In this document: positions 42,846 through 50,239 of the stretch, piece after piece
How positions within the stretch are numbered: the first letter of the stretch is position 1
Layout of the letters: each line of letters opens with the position of its first letter
NCBI GenBank assembly: GCA_016714815.1
Contig: JADKBZ010000007.1
Coordinates: forward strand, 97,019-161,018
DNA: 64,000 bases
Source: Holophagales bacterium
Lineage (GTDB): Bacteria; Acidobacteriota; Thermoanaerobaculia; UBA5066
Reading direction: 5' to 3'
Translations under genes and position numbers: made by a program
Notes under the pieces: model-generated
What the model saw: the letters and a program-made list of their open reading frames with translations, nothing else
Told to the model about the DNA's origin: nothing
The model's database searches: none

Positions 42846-43577
42846 TCAGCTCCGGGTCGGGAGATCGTGTTCGTGCCCGTGGGCGTGACGGCCGCAGGCG
42901 CCGCCCGGACCGAGCTCCTCGACCTCGTTCTTCACGAACGCATCGAGGCAGCCGGCGACGGTTGGTGCCGTGGCCCGGTAGACGCGAATGCCCGCGCCCT
43001 GAAGCTTCATGAGCGCCCCGGCGCCGATACCGCCGACGACCAGGGCGTCGACGTCGTGCCCGGCGAGCGCGTCGAGAGGGCGGCAGGCGCCGTGCTCGTG
43101 AACGGCGCGGGTGTTCGTGAGAGCGGTCGCGACGCGCGTCTCGACGTCGACGAGCAGGAAGATCGGGGCGGAGCCGAAGTGGCCCGAGACGGGGCTCTCG
43201 AGCCCTCGGTCGGCGGTGACGGGAACGCAGATGTTCACGGGGGTCTCCTTCTGGCGGGGAACGAGGCTCCGGGACGTTTCCGCCCCGGCCGGGTGGACGT
43301 GCCCTCCCTCGAGCCGCAGGCAGCGGCCGCCCGCGAGCACCTCGGCCACCTTCCGGTGCGCCGAGTCGAGGATCCGCCCGAAGGTCGTCCGCGAGATCCC
43401 CATCCGTCTCGCGGCCTCCTCCTGATAGAGCCCTTCCTGGTCCGCCAGCCGGATCGCCTCGAACTCGTCGAGGGCCATCACGACTTCGGTCAGCAAACGC
43501 GTTGGGACTCCCGCCGGCTTGAAGAGGACGGCGGCAGGCGCTCCCGAGACGAGGCGGCAGGAGGAGGGGCGAGGCAC
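42846..43577 (-). CDS. DUF134-NifX fusion regulator
   Basis: A 243-residue fusion. Residues 1-95 are DUF134 (start MPRPSS, FKPAGVPTRLL, LDEFEAIRLADQEGLYQEEA, then RRMGISRTTFGRILDSAHRK). Residues about 115-225 are a NifX-fold domain (NICVPVTADRGLESPVSGHF, GSAPIFLLVDVE, VDALVVGGIGAGALMKLQGA). A His-rich tail, CGRHAHGHEHD, ends it. The DNA-binding part is thus joined to a cofactor-binding part, suggesting a sensor of Fe-S or FeMo-type cofactor. The GTG at 43577 matches the family N-terminus; an in-frame ATG at 43595 lies inside the adjacent palindrome. Confidence 0.88.
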   Translation of the reverse strand: MPRPSSCRLVSGAPAAVLFKPAGVPTRLLTEVVMALDEFEAIRLADQEGLYQEEAARRMGISRTTFGRILDSAHRKVAEVLAGGRCLRLEGGHVHPAGAETSRSLVPRQKETPVNICVPVTADRGLESPVSGHFGSAPIFLLVDVETRVATALTNTRAVHEHGACRPLDALAGHDVDALVVGGIGAGALMKLQGAGIRVYRATAPTVAGCLDAFVKNEVEELGPGGACGRHAHGHEHDLPTRS

Positions 43578-43585
43578 GCCCGTAG

Positions 43586-43605
43586 TTTCGCACATATGTG
43601 CGAAA
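43586..43605. promoter_or_regulatory. perfect 20-bp palindrome, probable DUF134 operator (site C)
   Basis: TTTCGCACATATGTGCGAAA is a perfect dyad eight bases upstream of the DUF134-NifX GTG start and 14 bases after the end of the desulfurase gene. Its half CATATGTGCGAAAC recurs before cydA at 7723-7736. There is no T-run, so a terminator is less likely than an operator. Its position over the ribosome binding region would allow autorepression. Confidence 0.65.
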
Positions 43606-43618
43606 CAAGGCCTCGAAT

Positions 43619-45175
43619 CTAAGCTCGGGCCGCTCCGGAAGGCGCTGGCGGGGCCGGCCCCGCAACTGGGCCCGCGAGCCGGTCGGCCGGAACGTCCCGG
43701 AGCGTCTCCAGAAACGCCCGGAACGCGAGCGCGTCCGAGAAGCTGGAGCCGATCCCCAGCGAGGCGCGCATCGTGTTGGGCGTCTTCCCCGTCGTCGCCC
43801 GGAGCGTCTCGGCGCAGTCCTCGAAGGAGACCGGAGTCGACTCGCCGCTGAAGCACTTCGCCATGTCCTCGCGCGTGAGACCGTGGGCGACCTCGCCGTC
43901 GCCCGGGTTGCAGAAGCAGCCGGTTCGAAGCGAGATGCCCGCCGCCCAGGCCCGGCTCTCGAGGGCCCGGACGTCGTACGTCGCTCCGTCCGGCGCGAGC
44001 AGGTAGAAGGCGATCGTCGCGCCGCGGTTCTCGAGGCCCCTGGGCCCGAAGACCCGGGCCATGGGGGCGCCGTTCGAGTGGGCGAGCGATCCGAGGCATT
44101 CCAGAATCCAGCCCGCGAGCGACATGACCCGCTCGTGGATGGTCTCGATCCCGATCCGGGTCAGGTGCTCGAGCCCGATCGACACGGCGGGCAGCCCGAG
44201 GTAGTCGACGGTTCCGTCCTCGAAGCCCGCGTGGCCCGGCGAAAGGTGGTGCCACCCTTCTCCCTGGACGGAGGCCACCGAGATCGTCCCGCCGGAGAAC
44301 CAGGGGCGTCGGAGCGCTTCGAGGGCCTCGCGGCGATAGATGAGCGCTCCTATCCCGGTCGGGTAGCCGAACATCTTGTAGAAGGAGAGCGGGACGAAGT
44401 CGGCCGCCACGGCCGAGAGATCGAGGCGGTTCGTGGGAGCGAACGCCGCCGCGTCGAGGATGACGTCCCACCCGTGCCGGTGCGCCCGCTCGACCCACTC
44501 CACGGGATGCTGGACGCCGCTGAAGTTCGACTGCGCCGGGAAGGCGAAGAGGCGACGGGGGCCGGCGGCCGGCAGCTCGAGCTGCTCCTGGACCGCCGCC
44601 GCATCGACCCTGAGCTCGGGAGCCAGGACGGGCAGGTACGTTACCGAGGCTCCCTTTCGCCGGGCGAACTCGCGGATCCCGTTCACCGAGTTGTGGTTGT
44701 CGTAGGTGAGGAGGTATCGGCCCCCGGCCTCGAACGGATAGGACTCCCCGACGATCTTCAGGGCGCCGCTCGCGTTCGGCGTGAAGATCGCGCCGTACTC
44801 GCGGGGGTCCGCGTTGAAGAACCCGAGCACGGCAGCCCGCGCCTCCTCCACGAGGCGGGAGGCCTCGCTCGACGTCGGGTTGTTCGAGTGCGGGTTTCCG
44901 AGGACGGTCCCGAGGAGGAGCTCGTGATGGCGCCGGACCTGCGAGGCCCCGTAGAGCCCTCCTCCGGTGTAGTCGAGATAGACGTGGCCGAGCCGGTCGA
45001 GCCTTTCGTAGTCGGTCGCCCGAAGCTCGTCCAGGCGCGAGGTGGCAGAGTAGGCAGGGTACTTCCGGACGAAGGCCTCGCAGGCCGCGCCCGCCTCCGC
45101 CGGCTGGAGCGCTGATCGCTCGGCCGGCGCCCACGCAGCGTCCCTGCCTTCGGTCTGGGAGGTCCGGTCTGGCAC
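43619..45175 (-). CDS. MOCOS-like class V aminotransferase / cysteine desulfurase
   Basis: A 518-residue class V PLP enzyme most like the N-terminal NifS-type domain of molybdenum cofactor sulfurase. Features are DRLGHVYLDYTGGGLYGASQ, NPHSNNPTSS, the Schiff-base Lys in SFYKMFGYPTGIGAL, and the persulfide Cys region LRTGCFCNPGDGEVAHG. The MOSC domain of true MOCOS is absent. It should abstract sulfur from cysteine for a cofactor or carrier. Start taken at GTG 45175, four bases after the Fur-NifX stop; earlier in-frame GTGs would overlap that gene. Confidence 0.85.
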   Translation of the reverse strand: MPDRTSQTEGRDAAWAPAERSALQPAEAGAACEAFVRKYPAYSATSRLDELRATDYERLDRLGHVYLDYTGGGLYGASQVRRHHELLLGTVLGNPHSNNPTSSEASRLVEEARAAVLGFFNADPREYGAIFTPNASGALKIVGESYPFEAGGRYLLTYDNHNSVNGIREFARRKGASVTYLPVLAPELRVDAAAVQEQLELPAAGPRRLFAFPAQSNFSGVQHPVEWVERAHRHGWDVILDAAAFAPTNRLDLSAVAADFVPLSFYKMFGYPTGIGALIYRREALEALRRPWFSGGTISVASVQGEGWHHLSPGHAGFEDGTVDYLGLPAVSIGLEHLTRIGIETIHERVMSLAGWILECLGSLAHSNGAPMARVFGPRGLENRGATIAFYLLAPDGATYDVRALESRAWAAGISLRTGCFCNPGDGEVAHGLTREDMAKCFSGESTPVSFEDCAETLRATTGKTPNTMRASLGIGSSFSDALAFRAFLETLRDVPADRLAGPVAGPAPPAPSGAARA

Positions 45176-45179
45176 GGCG

Positions 45180-46064
45180 TCAGCTCGCGACTTCACGGCA
45201 GCACAGGGCCTCCACACCCTCGGCGGAGGCGACCGGCCCGGGCAGCAGCTCTCCGGCCGCGAAGCGGCGGACGACGTCGTCGGGCATCACGGAGCGCGCG
45301 GTCGGCCCCATGGAGCCGGCGAAGACGAACTTGACGGAGTTCCGGACGAACAGCTCCGCGAGGTCGGAGTGCCGGACCCCGACGTTGGGAATGACGAACG
45401 ACTCGCGGATGCGGCCGTCCTCGCCTTCGACGGTCGTGTGGAAGGGCGAGCACCCGAAGCCGGAAGCCACGTAATCCTGGTGGGTGGCGATCGCGATCCT
45501 CATTTCCTCTCCTTCGGCAGGCGGTCCGCTCCCCGGCCGGCTCCGCGCCTTCGGGGGGGGCGCCTCCGGGTTCGGGGAGTTGAGCAACGAGCGGGCGCCA
45601 CCGGGCCGGCACCCTTCACAGAGGCCCAGGAACTCGATGCTGTGGTCCCGGTTCAGGAACCTGCGCTTGCTTGCCAGCCGTTCCTCCGTGCGGCGCACGA
45701 GGTCGAGCTCTTCGGTCTCGAAGTCGCGGTAATTGACGCTCTTGCCGCACGCCGTGCAGATGATGTGGTGGTGATGGTCGGACTGATCGCCCCGGCGATA
45801 CTCGAAGCGGAGCTCACCGGAGTGGGTGCAGACCCGCCTCACGAGGTTCGCCCGGGCCAGCAGCTCGAGCGTGCGATAGACGGTCGTCAGGCCGATATTC
45901 GGGTTCGACGGGCGAATCGCGACGAAGATGTCCTTCGCGCTCAGGTGCTCTTCGGTGCGCTCGAGGACGTTGAAGACCTCGTCGCGAGGGCCGGTCCAGC
46001 GGGCGCGGCGGGTCTTCCCCCGCTCCGGTCTCGGCCGTTTCATCCGCGGAGGCTCGGTCGCCAT
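45180..46064 (-). CDS. Fur-family regulator fused to a NifX-like domain
   Basis: A 294-residue fusion. Residues 1-155 are a Fur protein: winged helix (ERTEEHLSAKDIFVAIRPSN, GLTTVYRTLELL), metal site SDHHHHIICTACGK and second zinc CxxC in LGLCEGC. A Pro/Arg-rich linker leads to a NifX-fold domain (MRIAIATHQDYVASGFGCSP, NSVKFVFAGSMGPTARSVMP). An internal ATG at the start of that domain (about 45502) is preceded by GGAGAGGAA, so the NifX part may also be made alone. A metallo-regulator joined to a cofactor-binding domain is unusual. First gene of the sulfur/metal operon. Confidence 0.88.
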   Translation of the reverse strand: MATEPPRMKRPRPERGKTRRARWTGPRDEVFNVLERTEEHLSAKDIFVAIRPSNPNIGLTTVYRTLELLARANLVRRVCTHSGELRFEYRRGDQSDHHHHIICTACGKSVNYRDFETEELDLVRRTEERLASKRRFLNRDHSIEFLGLCEGCRPGGARSLLNSPNPEAPPPKARSRPGSGPPAEGEEMRIAIATHQDYVASGFGCSPFHTTVEGEDGRIRESFVIPNVGVRHSDLAELFVRNSVKFVFAGSMGPTARSVMPDDVVRRFAAGELLPGPVASAEGVEALCCREVAS

Positions 46065-46072
46065 TGCCGTCG

Positions 46073-46103
46073 ATTATAGTTAACGACATTCATTTTCATT
46101 GAG
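46073..46103 (-). promoter_or_regulatory. promoter of the Fur-NifX gene with Fur-box-like repeats
   Basis: On the minus strand a perfect TATAAT (46073-46078) lies nine bases before the ATG at 46064, so the message would start at or within a few bases of the start codon (leaderless or nearly so). Just upstream, AATGAAAATGAATG (46087-46100) resembles overlapping NATWAT-type Fur hexamers. This A/T-rich island stands out sharply from the surrounding GC-rich DNA. Autoregulation is likely but inferred. Confidence 0.6.
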
Positions 46104-46126
46104 ATGGCCGCGGCCCGCCGACCGGG

Positions 46127-46148
46127 CCGTCGCGGTGCGTCGCGACGG
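46127..46148 (-). terminator. hairpin between the glycan operon and the Fur-NifX promoter
   Basis: CCGTCGCG (46127-46134), a six-base loop and CGCGACGG (46141-46148) form an eight-pair stem about 60 bases past the end of the glycan operon on the minus strand. No U-tract follows. It may insulate the Fur-NifX promoter from read-through. Confidence 0.35.
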
Positions 46149-46208
46149 GTGGTCGTCCGTTCGGTCCCTCTTCCCGGGCCGACGGCAGGGCGTCCGCACG
46201 GAGCGGAT

Positions 46209-48617
46209 TCAGCCCGAGGCCCACTCCCCGAGAAAGGCGAGGTTCCCTTCCGCGCGCCGGGCGAGGCGCTGCCGGGCCTCCACGAGCCGGGTGAGGAACG
46301 CGTCGCGCTCGTCGACGGCCTCGCGGATCGCCGCCGAGAGCTCGTCCGGGTCGACGCGGTCCACCGTTCCCCCGACCGGCGAGCCGAGCTCGCCGAGAAG
46401 AGCGCGCATCTTCTGCCCCCGGAGGATCGAAACGGGGACCGTCCCGGCCAGCACCGCCTCCACGACGAAGTGGTAACGCGCGCCGACGGCGACCGTGGCG
46501 GAGTGGAGGAGCGCGATCGCCTCGTCGGCCGAGTAGTACTCGTTCGGGACGAGCACCGGGCGGGAGCGCATCATTCCACCGATCTCGCGCGCCGCCTCGA
46601 AGTCGAAGAACTCTCCGGCCCGGCACTCGTTGCAGAAGAAAGCAATCTGGAGGCCGAATCGCTCCGCCGCCAGGTCGAGGCCGCGGGCGATCCCGAGCCG
46701 CGCGTCGCGCTCCTTTCTCCAGAGCATGTTGACGACGTTGGCGACGAGGAGCGGTCGCGAGGGGTCGACGCCGAGGGAGCGCCAGAGGGCCCCGGCCCAC
46801 TCCCCCGCGTCGCGGCGCGGGGCGTGGAGCCAGGCCCAGTCCGCACCGACGCGGACCCGTTCGGGCTCGACCCCGAGGGCGAGGAGCGCGTCGCGGCAGG
46901 GGGCGGAGCGGACCGTCCAGGAGCGGATCGGGGCGAACGCCCTCGCGAAGAGCGCGAGGCCCTCTTCGGTGGAAAGGGCGTCGACGCCGACACCGACGGC
47001 GTGAACCGGCAGGCCCCGCTCGTGGAACGACGCGAGGCGTCGCGCGAGGAACCGCATCGGGAAGTGGAGCCCCTCGGCCTCCGTCACCGGCGTCGCCCCG
47101 ACGAGGAGCCCGGGCATGCCGGCGACGTCGGCGTTCTCGTTCCCGTCCCAGTCGACCGGCCGCGTGCGGTGGCGCGACGGGTAGGGCTCGTGCTGCCGCG
47201 CGGCCTCGGGAAAGAGGGGAACCTCGAGGAGGACGTCGGGCGGGAGCCGGTCCCAGAAGGCGCGCGCCATCAGCTCGTCGCCGATGTTCCCCGCCCCGAG
47301 CCCGATCGAGATCTGAACGGCGCTCGCGCGCGGTTTCTCCATCGCCGCGATCCGGGCCTCGCGCTCCGCCAGGGCCCACTTCAGCTCGGAGATGACCTCG
47401 AAACGCTCGGCCCGGTCGTGCTGGGCGGCCCGGTAGCGGGCCGAGGCCTCCGAGGCGAGCGCGGCGACGTGCGGCTCGACGCGGTCGAGCGGGCGGATCG
47501 AAGGCTCCGCCCGGGGGTTCTCCCGGGCCTCGGCCAGCGCGGCGATCACCGCGTCGACGGGGAGGCTCTCCACGCAGAGGGCTTGGTCGAGGAAGCAATC
47601 CCACCCGCAGCCGTAGCACGGGAGTGGCTGGTGGAGGCCGATCGTCCCGGGACCCCAGGGCGCGTAGGCCGGCCACTCTCCTCCCCCGCCGTAGAGACCG
47701 ACGCCCGGCGTGCCGAACGCGGCCGCCAGGTGCATCGGCCCCGTGTCGTTGCCGAGCGTCAGCCGCGCCATCGCGAGGAGTCCGGCGAGAAGCGGGACCT
47801 CCCCGGGCTCCCCGAGGAAGGTGCGGACGGGCCGGGCCGCGCCTCCGAGCGCTTGCGCGAGGGCTTCGAGCGCCTCGCGCTCCGAACGCTCGCCCACGAG
47901 GAGGACCGGAAGGGCCCACTCTTCGAGGGCGTGCCCCAGGACCGACTCATAGCGATCGAGCGGCCACCGCTTGATCCGCGTCGCCGCGGTGCCGGCCGGG
48001 AAACAGGCGAGGTAACCGCGTTCCGCGAGCCCCGCATCGCAGAGGATTGCCCGCGCCCTCTCCGCCGTCGACGGCTCGAGGCTCCAGGGGAACGTCTCCC
48101 GGGGAGTCGCGCCGAGCGACTCGAGGAGAAGGCCGTACCGACGGCGTTCGTGCGTCCCGGGAGGCGGGACGATCCTCTCGACAAGCGGCCTCGCCAGCCC
48201 CAGGTCGTGGAGGAGCATCGCGAGGTGCCGCCCCGGCTCGGGGGTCGCGGACGCGATCCGGGTCGGCACCGCCCGTCCCGCCGCCGCCAGCGCCGCCGCG
48301 GCGACCCACGTGAACCACGTTGGCCGGAGCGAGCCGTCGATCACGACGTCGCTCGCGCAGGCGAGGAGCCGGTCGAGGATCGGCCCTAGATCCTCGAGGA
48401 GATCCGGCGACGGCACGGATCGGAGATACGGGTTGAGGGCGATCGGAACGACGGCGTCGGGCCGGACCGGGTAGAGGTCGACGACGGAGGCGAGGTCCGA
48501 GCGGCACGCGAGGGTGACCTCGCCGCCCGGGACAGCTCTCTTCAGGCCCTCCACGAGACCGGAGGCGAGGACGAGGTCCCCGAGTCCGCCGAGGTGAAGG
48601 AGGAGCGTCCTCGTCAC
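46209..48617 (-). CDS. GT9 heptosyltransferase-like domain fused to polysaccharide pyruvyl transferase
   Basis: An 802-residue two-domain enzyme. Residues 1-370 are a GT9/heptosyltransferase-like domain (LLLHLGGLGDLVLASGLVEG, GNDTGPMHLAAAFGTPGVGL). Residues about 395-800 are a polysaccharide pyruvyl transferase domain (ISIGLGAGNIGDELMARAFW, VGVGVDALSTEEG, ATVAVGARYHFVVEAVLAGT). The first would add a (heptose-like) sugar, the second a pyruvyl ketal from phosphoenolpyruvate. Fusion of these two families is uncommon. GTG start overlaps the GT2 stop by four bases. Last gene of the minus-strand glycan operon. Confidence 0.88.
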   Translation of the reverse strand: MTRTLLLHLGGLGDLVLASGLVEGLKRAVPGGEVTLACRSDLASVVDLYPVRPDAVVPIALNPYLRSVPSPDLLEDLGPILDRLLACASDVVIDGSLRPTWFTWVAAAALAAAGRAVPTRIASATPEPGRHLAMLLHDLGLARPLVERIVPPPGTHERRRYGLLLESLGATPRETFPWSLEPSTAERARAILCDAGLAERGYLACFPAGTAATRIKRWPLDRYESVLGHALEEWALPVLLVGERSEREALEALAQALGGAARPVRTFLGEPGEVPLLAGLLAMARLTLGNDTGPMHLAAAFGTPGVGLYGGGGEWPAYAPWGPGTIGLHQPLPCYGCGWDCFLDQALCVESLPVDAVIAALAEARENPRAEPSIRPLDRVEPHVAALASEASARYRAAQHDRAERFEVISELKWALAEREARIAAMEKPRASAVQISIGLGAGNIGDELMARAFWDRLPPDVLLEVPLFPEAARQHEPYPSRHRTRPVDWDGNENADVAGMPGLLVGATPVTEAEGLHFPMRFLARRLASFHERGLPVHAVGVGVDALSTEEGLALFARAFAPIRSWTVRSAPCRDALLALGVEPERVRVGADWAWLHAPRRDAGEWAGALWRSLGVDPSRPLLVANVVNMLWRKERDARLGIARGLDLAAERFGLQIAFFCNECRAGEFFDFEAAREIGGMMRSRPVLVPNEYYSADEAIALLHSATVAVGARYHFVVEAVLAGTVPVSILRGQKMRALLGELGSPVGGTVDRVDPDELSAAIREAVDERDAFLTRLVEARQRLARRAEGNLAFLGEWASG

Positions 48618-50239
48618 GGCGTCGTCTCCCCTCGCGGTCCGCCGGCCGGGACGTTCGGCGACATCGGCCGGAGCGGGTCGAGACCGCGCTCCGGTTGCAC
48701 GAGGAGCTCCCGGTAGCGTTCGCGTATCGGCCACTGCTCGCGGACCCCGGCGGTTCCCCTTCGCGTCGAGATCCCCTCCAGGTTGAACGTGTACGCGACG
48801 AGGGGCTCCGGCAGCTTGTGGAAGAGGGCTCCCCTTTCCGCGCAGCGAAGCCAGAACTCCCAGTCCCCGGCGGACGAGAAGGAGGCGTCGAATCCTCCGA
48901 AACGGTCGTGGAGCGCCCGGCGCCACATCGGAGCGCAGTGCGGCGAGTTGAATTCGAGGAGGTTCCAGGTCGTCAGCGGCGGGAGGTCGGTCCGGACGTC
49001 GATCGCGGCGACCGTCTCCCAAGGAAGGTGCGGCACGAGCGTGTAGAAGACGTCCGAGTAGACGACGTCGACCCCGGGAAGGGCGTCGAGCGCCCGGGCC
49101 ATGACGGCCAGCGAGTCCGGGCGCCGGGAGTCGTCGAGGTTCGCGTTCGTGACGTAGCGGCCCCGAGCGAGACGGAGAGCGGTGTTCCACGCCTCGTAGA
49201 TCCCGACCCTCGTCCTCTCGCGCCGGTAGACGATGCCCGGGAAGCTCCGCGCGTACTCCTTCACCACGAGCCCTTCCCCCTCGGGAGAGCAGGCGTCGAC
49301 GACGATCAGCTCGTGGTTCCGGAATCCCTCCTGCGCGGTGAGGTTCGCCAGGTACGAGTCGATGTGACGCCCTCCGCAGTAGAGGCTGCAGAGAATGCTG
49401 ACGACGGGAGGCGCGGCGACCGGATCGGGAACCGGCACGCGGGCGGGCTCTTGCGCGGTCCCCGGCGGCCCGGGACGGAGCGGCCGACGCGGCGCGGCCG
49501 CGTGGCGCGCCTCCCACTCGGCGAAAGGCACCTCGCGGCCGGTGCCCAGCGGCGTGAAGGCGCGGGGGTCCGGCCCGGGTCCGTCGCTCGCGGGCTGCCC
49601 TCCCGAGAGGATCCGCCGGGTCTCGGGGTCGTGGAAGGCCCCTCGGACGATGGCCTCGAGGAGGCCGCGCGGTCCGCCGCGCGCCATCGCCGCAAGAGAA
49701 AGAGTGACCTCCCGCGGGCTCGGGACCCTCCCGTGAATCCGCTCGAACAGGGCGACGACGACCGCCCGCTCCGTCGCCCCGCCGTCCGTTCGGAAGAGCT
49801 CCCCTGCCAGCGCCTCCTCCGGTACGGAGCGGAGCGCGCGCACGAGGGCGCGAGGGTCGGTGACCTTCTCGCGCTCTTCGGGATCGGCCAGGGTGGCGCC
49901 GGCGAGGCGGCGAAGGACCGCGGCGGGGATCGCGGGGAACCGCTTCTCGCGCCCCTCTCTCCACCCGTAGAGGACCCAGTAGATCGTCGCCGCCGCTTCG
50001 GACATCGGAGGGAGGTCGGGGTTGGCGAAGAGGAACTCCGCCGGGTCGAATCCCGAGACGTCGACCTCGGGGTGGGAGGCGACGAGATCGCGGGAGCTCG
50101 CCCAGCGACCCTCCGCGGCTCCGCTCCCGATCCAGTGCGCCCGGAGCTCCTCGCCGGTCAGAGAGGCGAGGTCGGAGTAGGCCTCCCGGTAGAACCGGGC
50201 GTCGTACGCGCCCTCGAGCTCTTCGAGCGTCCTCGTCAC
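48614..50239 (-). CDS. family 2 glycosyltransferase with N-terminal extension
   Basis: A 541-residue protein. The first 240 residues are an acidic, Ala/Arg-rich region with repeated FYREAYSDLASLTGEELRAH and FDPAEFLFANPDLPP segments, common in multidomain glycan enzymes. The GT2 domain follows (VSILCSLYCGGRHIDSYLAN, IVVDACSPEGEG, NANLDDSRRPDSL as the DxD region, SSAGDWEFWLRCA). It probably elongates a surface polysaccharide at the cytoplasmic face. GTG start at 50239 in a four-base overlap. Confidence 0.85.
   Translation of the reverse strand: MTRTLEELEGAYDARFYREAYSDLASLTGEELRAHWIGSGAAEGRWASSRDLVASHPEVDVSGFDPAEFLFANPDLPPMSEAAATIYWVLYGWREGREKRFPAIPAAVLRRLAGATLADPEEREKVTDPRALVRALRSVPEEALAGELFRTDGGATERAVVVALFERIHGRVPSPREVTLSLAAMARGGPRGLLEAIVRGAFHDPETRRILSGGQPASDGPGPDPRAFTPLGTGREVPFAEWEARHAAAPRRPLRPGPPGTAQEPARVPVPDPVAAPPVVSILCSLYCGGRHIDSYLANLTAQEGFRNHELIVVDACSPEGEGLVVKEYARSFPGIVYRRERTRVGIYEAWNTALRLARGRYVTNANLDDSRRPDSLAVMARALDALPGVDVVYSDVFYTLVPHLPWETVAAIDVRTDLPPLTTWNLLEFNSPHCAPMWRRALHDRFGGFDASFSSAGDWEFWLRCAERGALFHKLPEPLVAYTFNLEGISTRRGTAGVREQWPIRERYRELLVQPERGLDPLRPMSPNVPAGGPRGETTP

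Noticed and set aside
42840..42848. TGA between the DUF134-NifX and sigma-54 genes as a selenocysteine or read-through codon, since both lie in one frame
   Set aside because: The upstream protein ends naturally in a His-rich tail, no cysteine position is expected there, and a ribosome binding site precedes the CTG. No convincing SECIS-like loop follows.
43586..43605. Perfect palindrome read as an intrinsic terminator of the desulfurase gene
   Set aside because: AT-cored dyad without a U-tract, and its half-site recurs before cydA, so an operator fits better.
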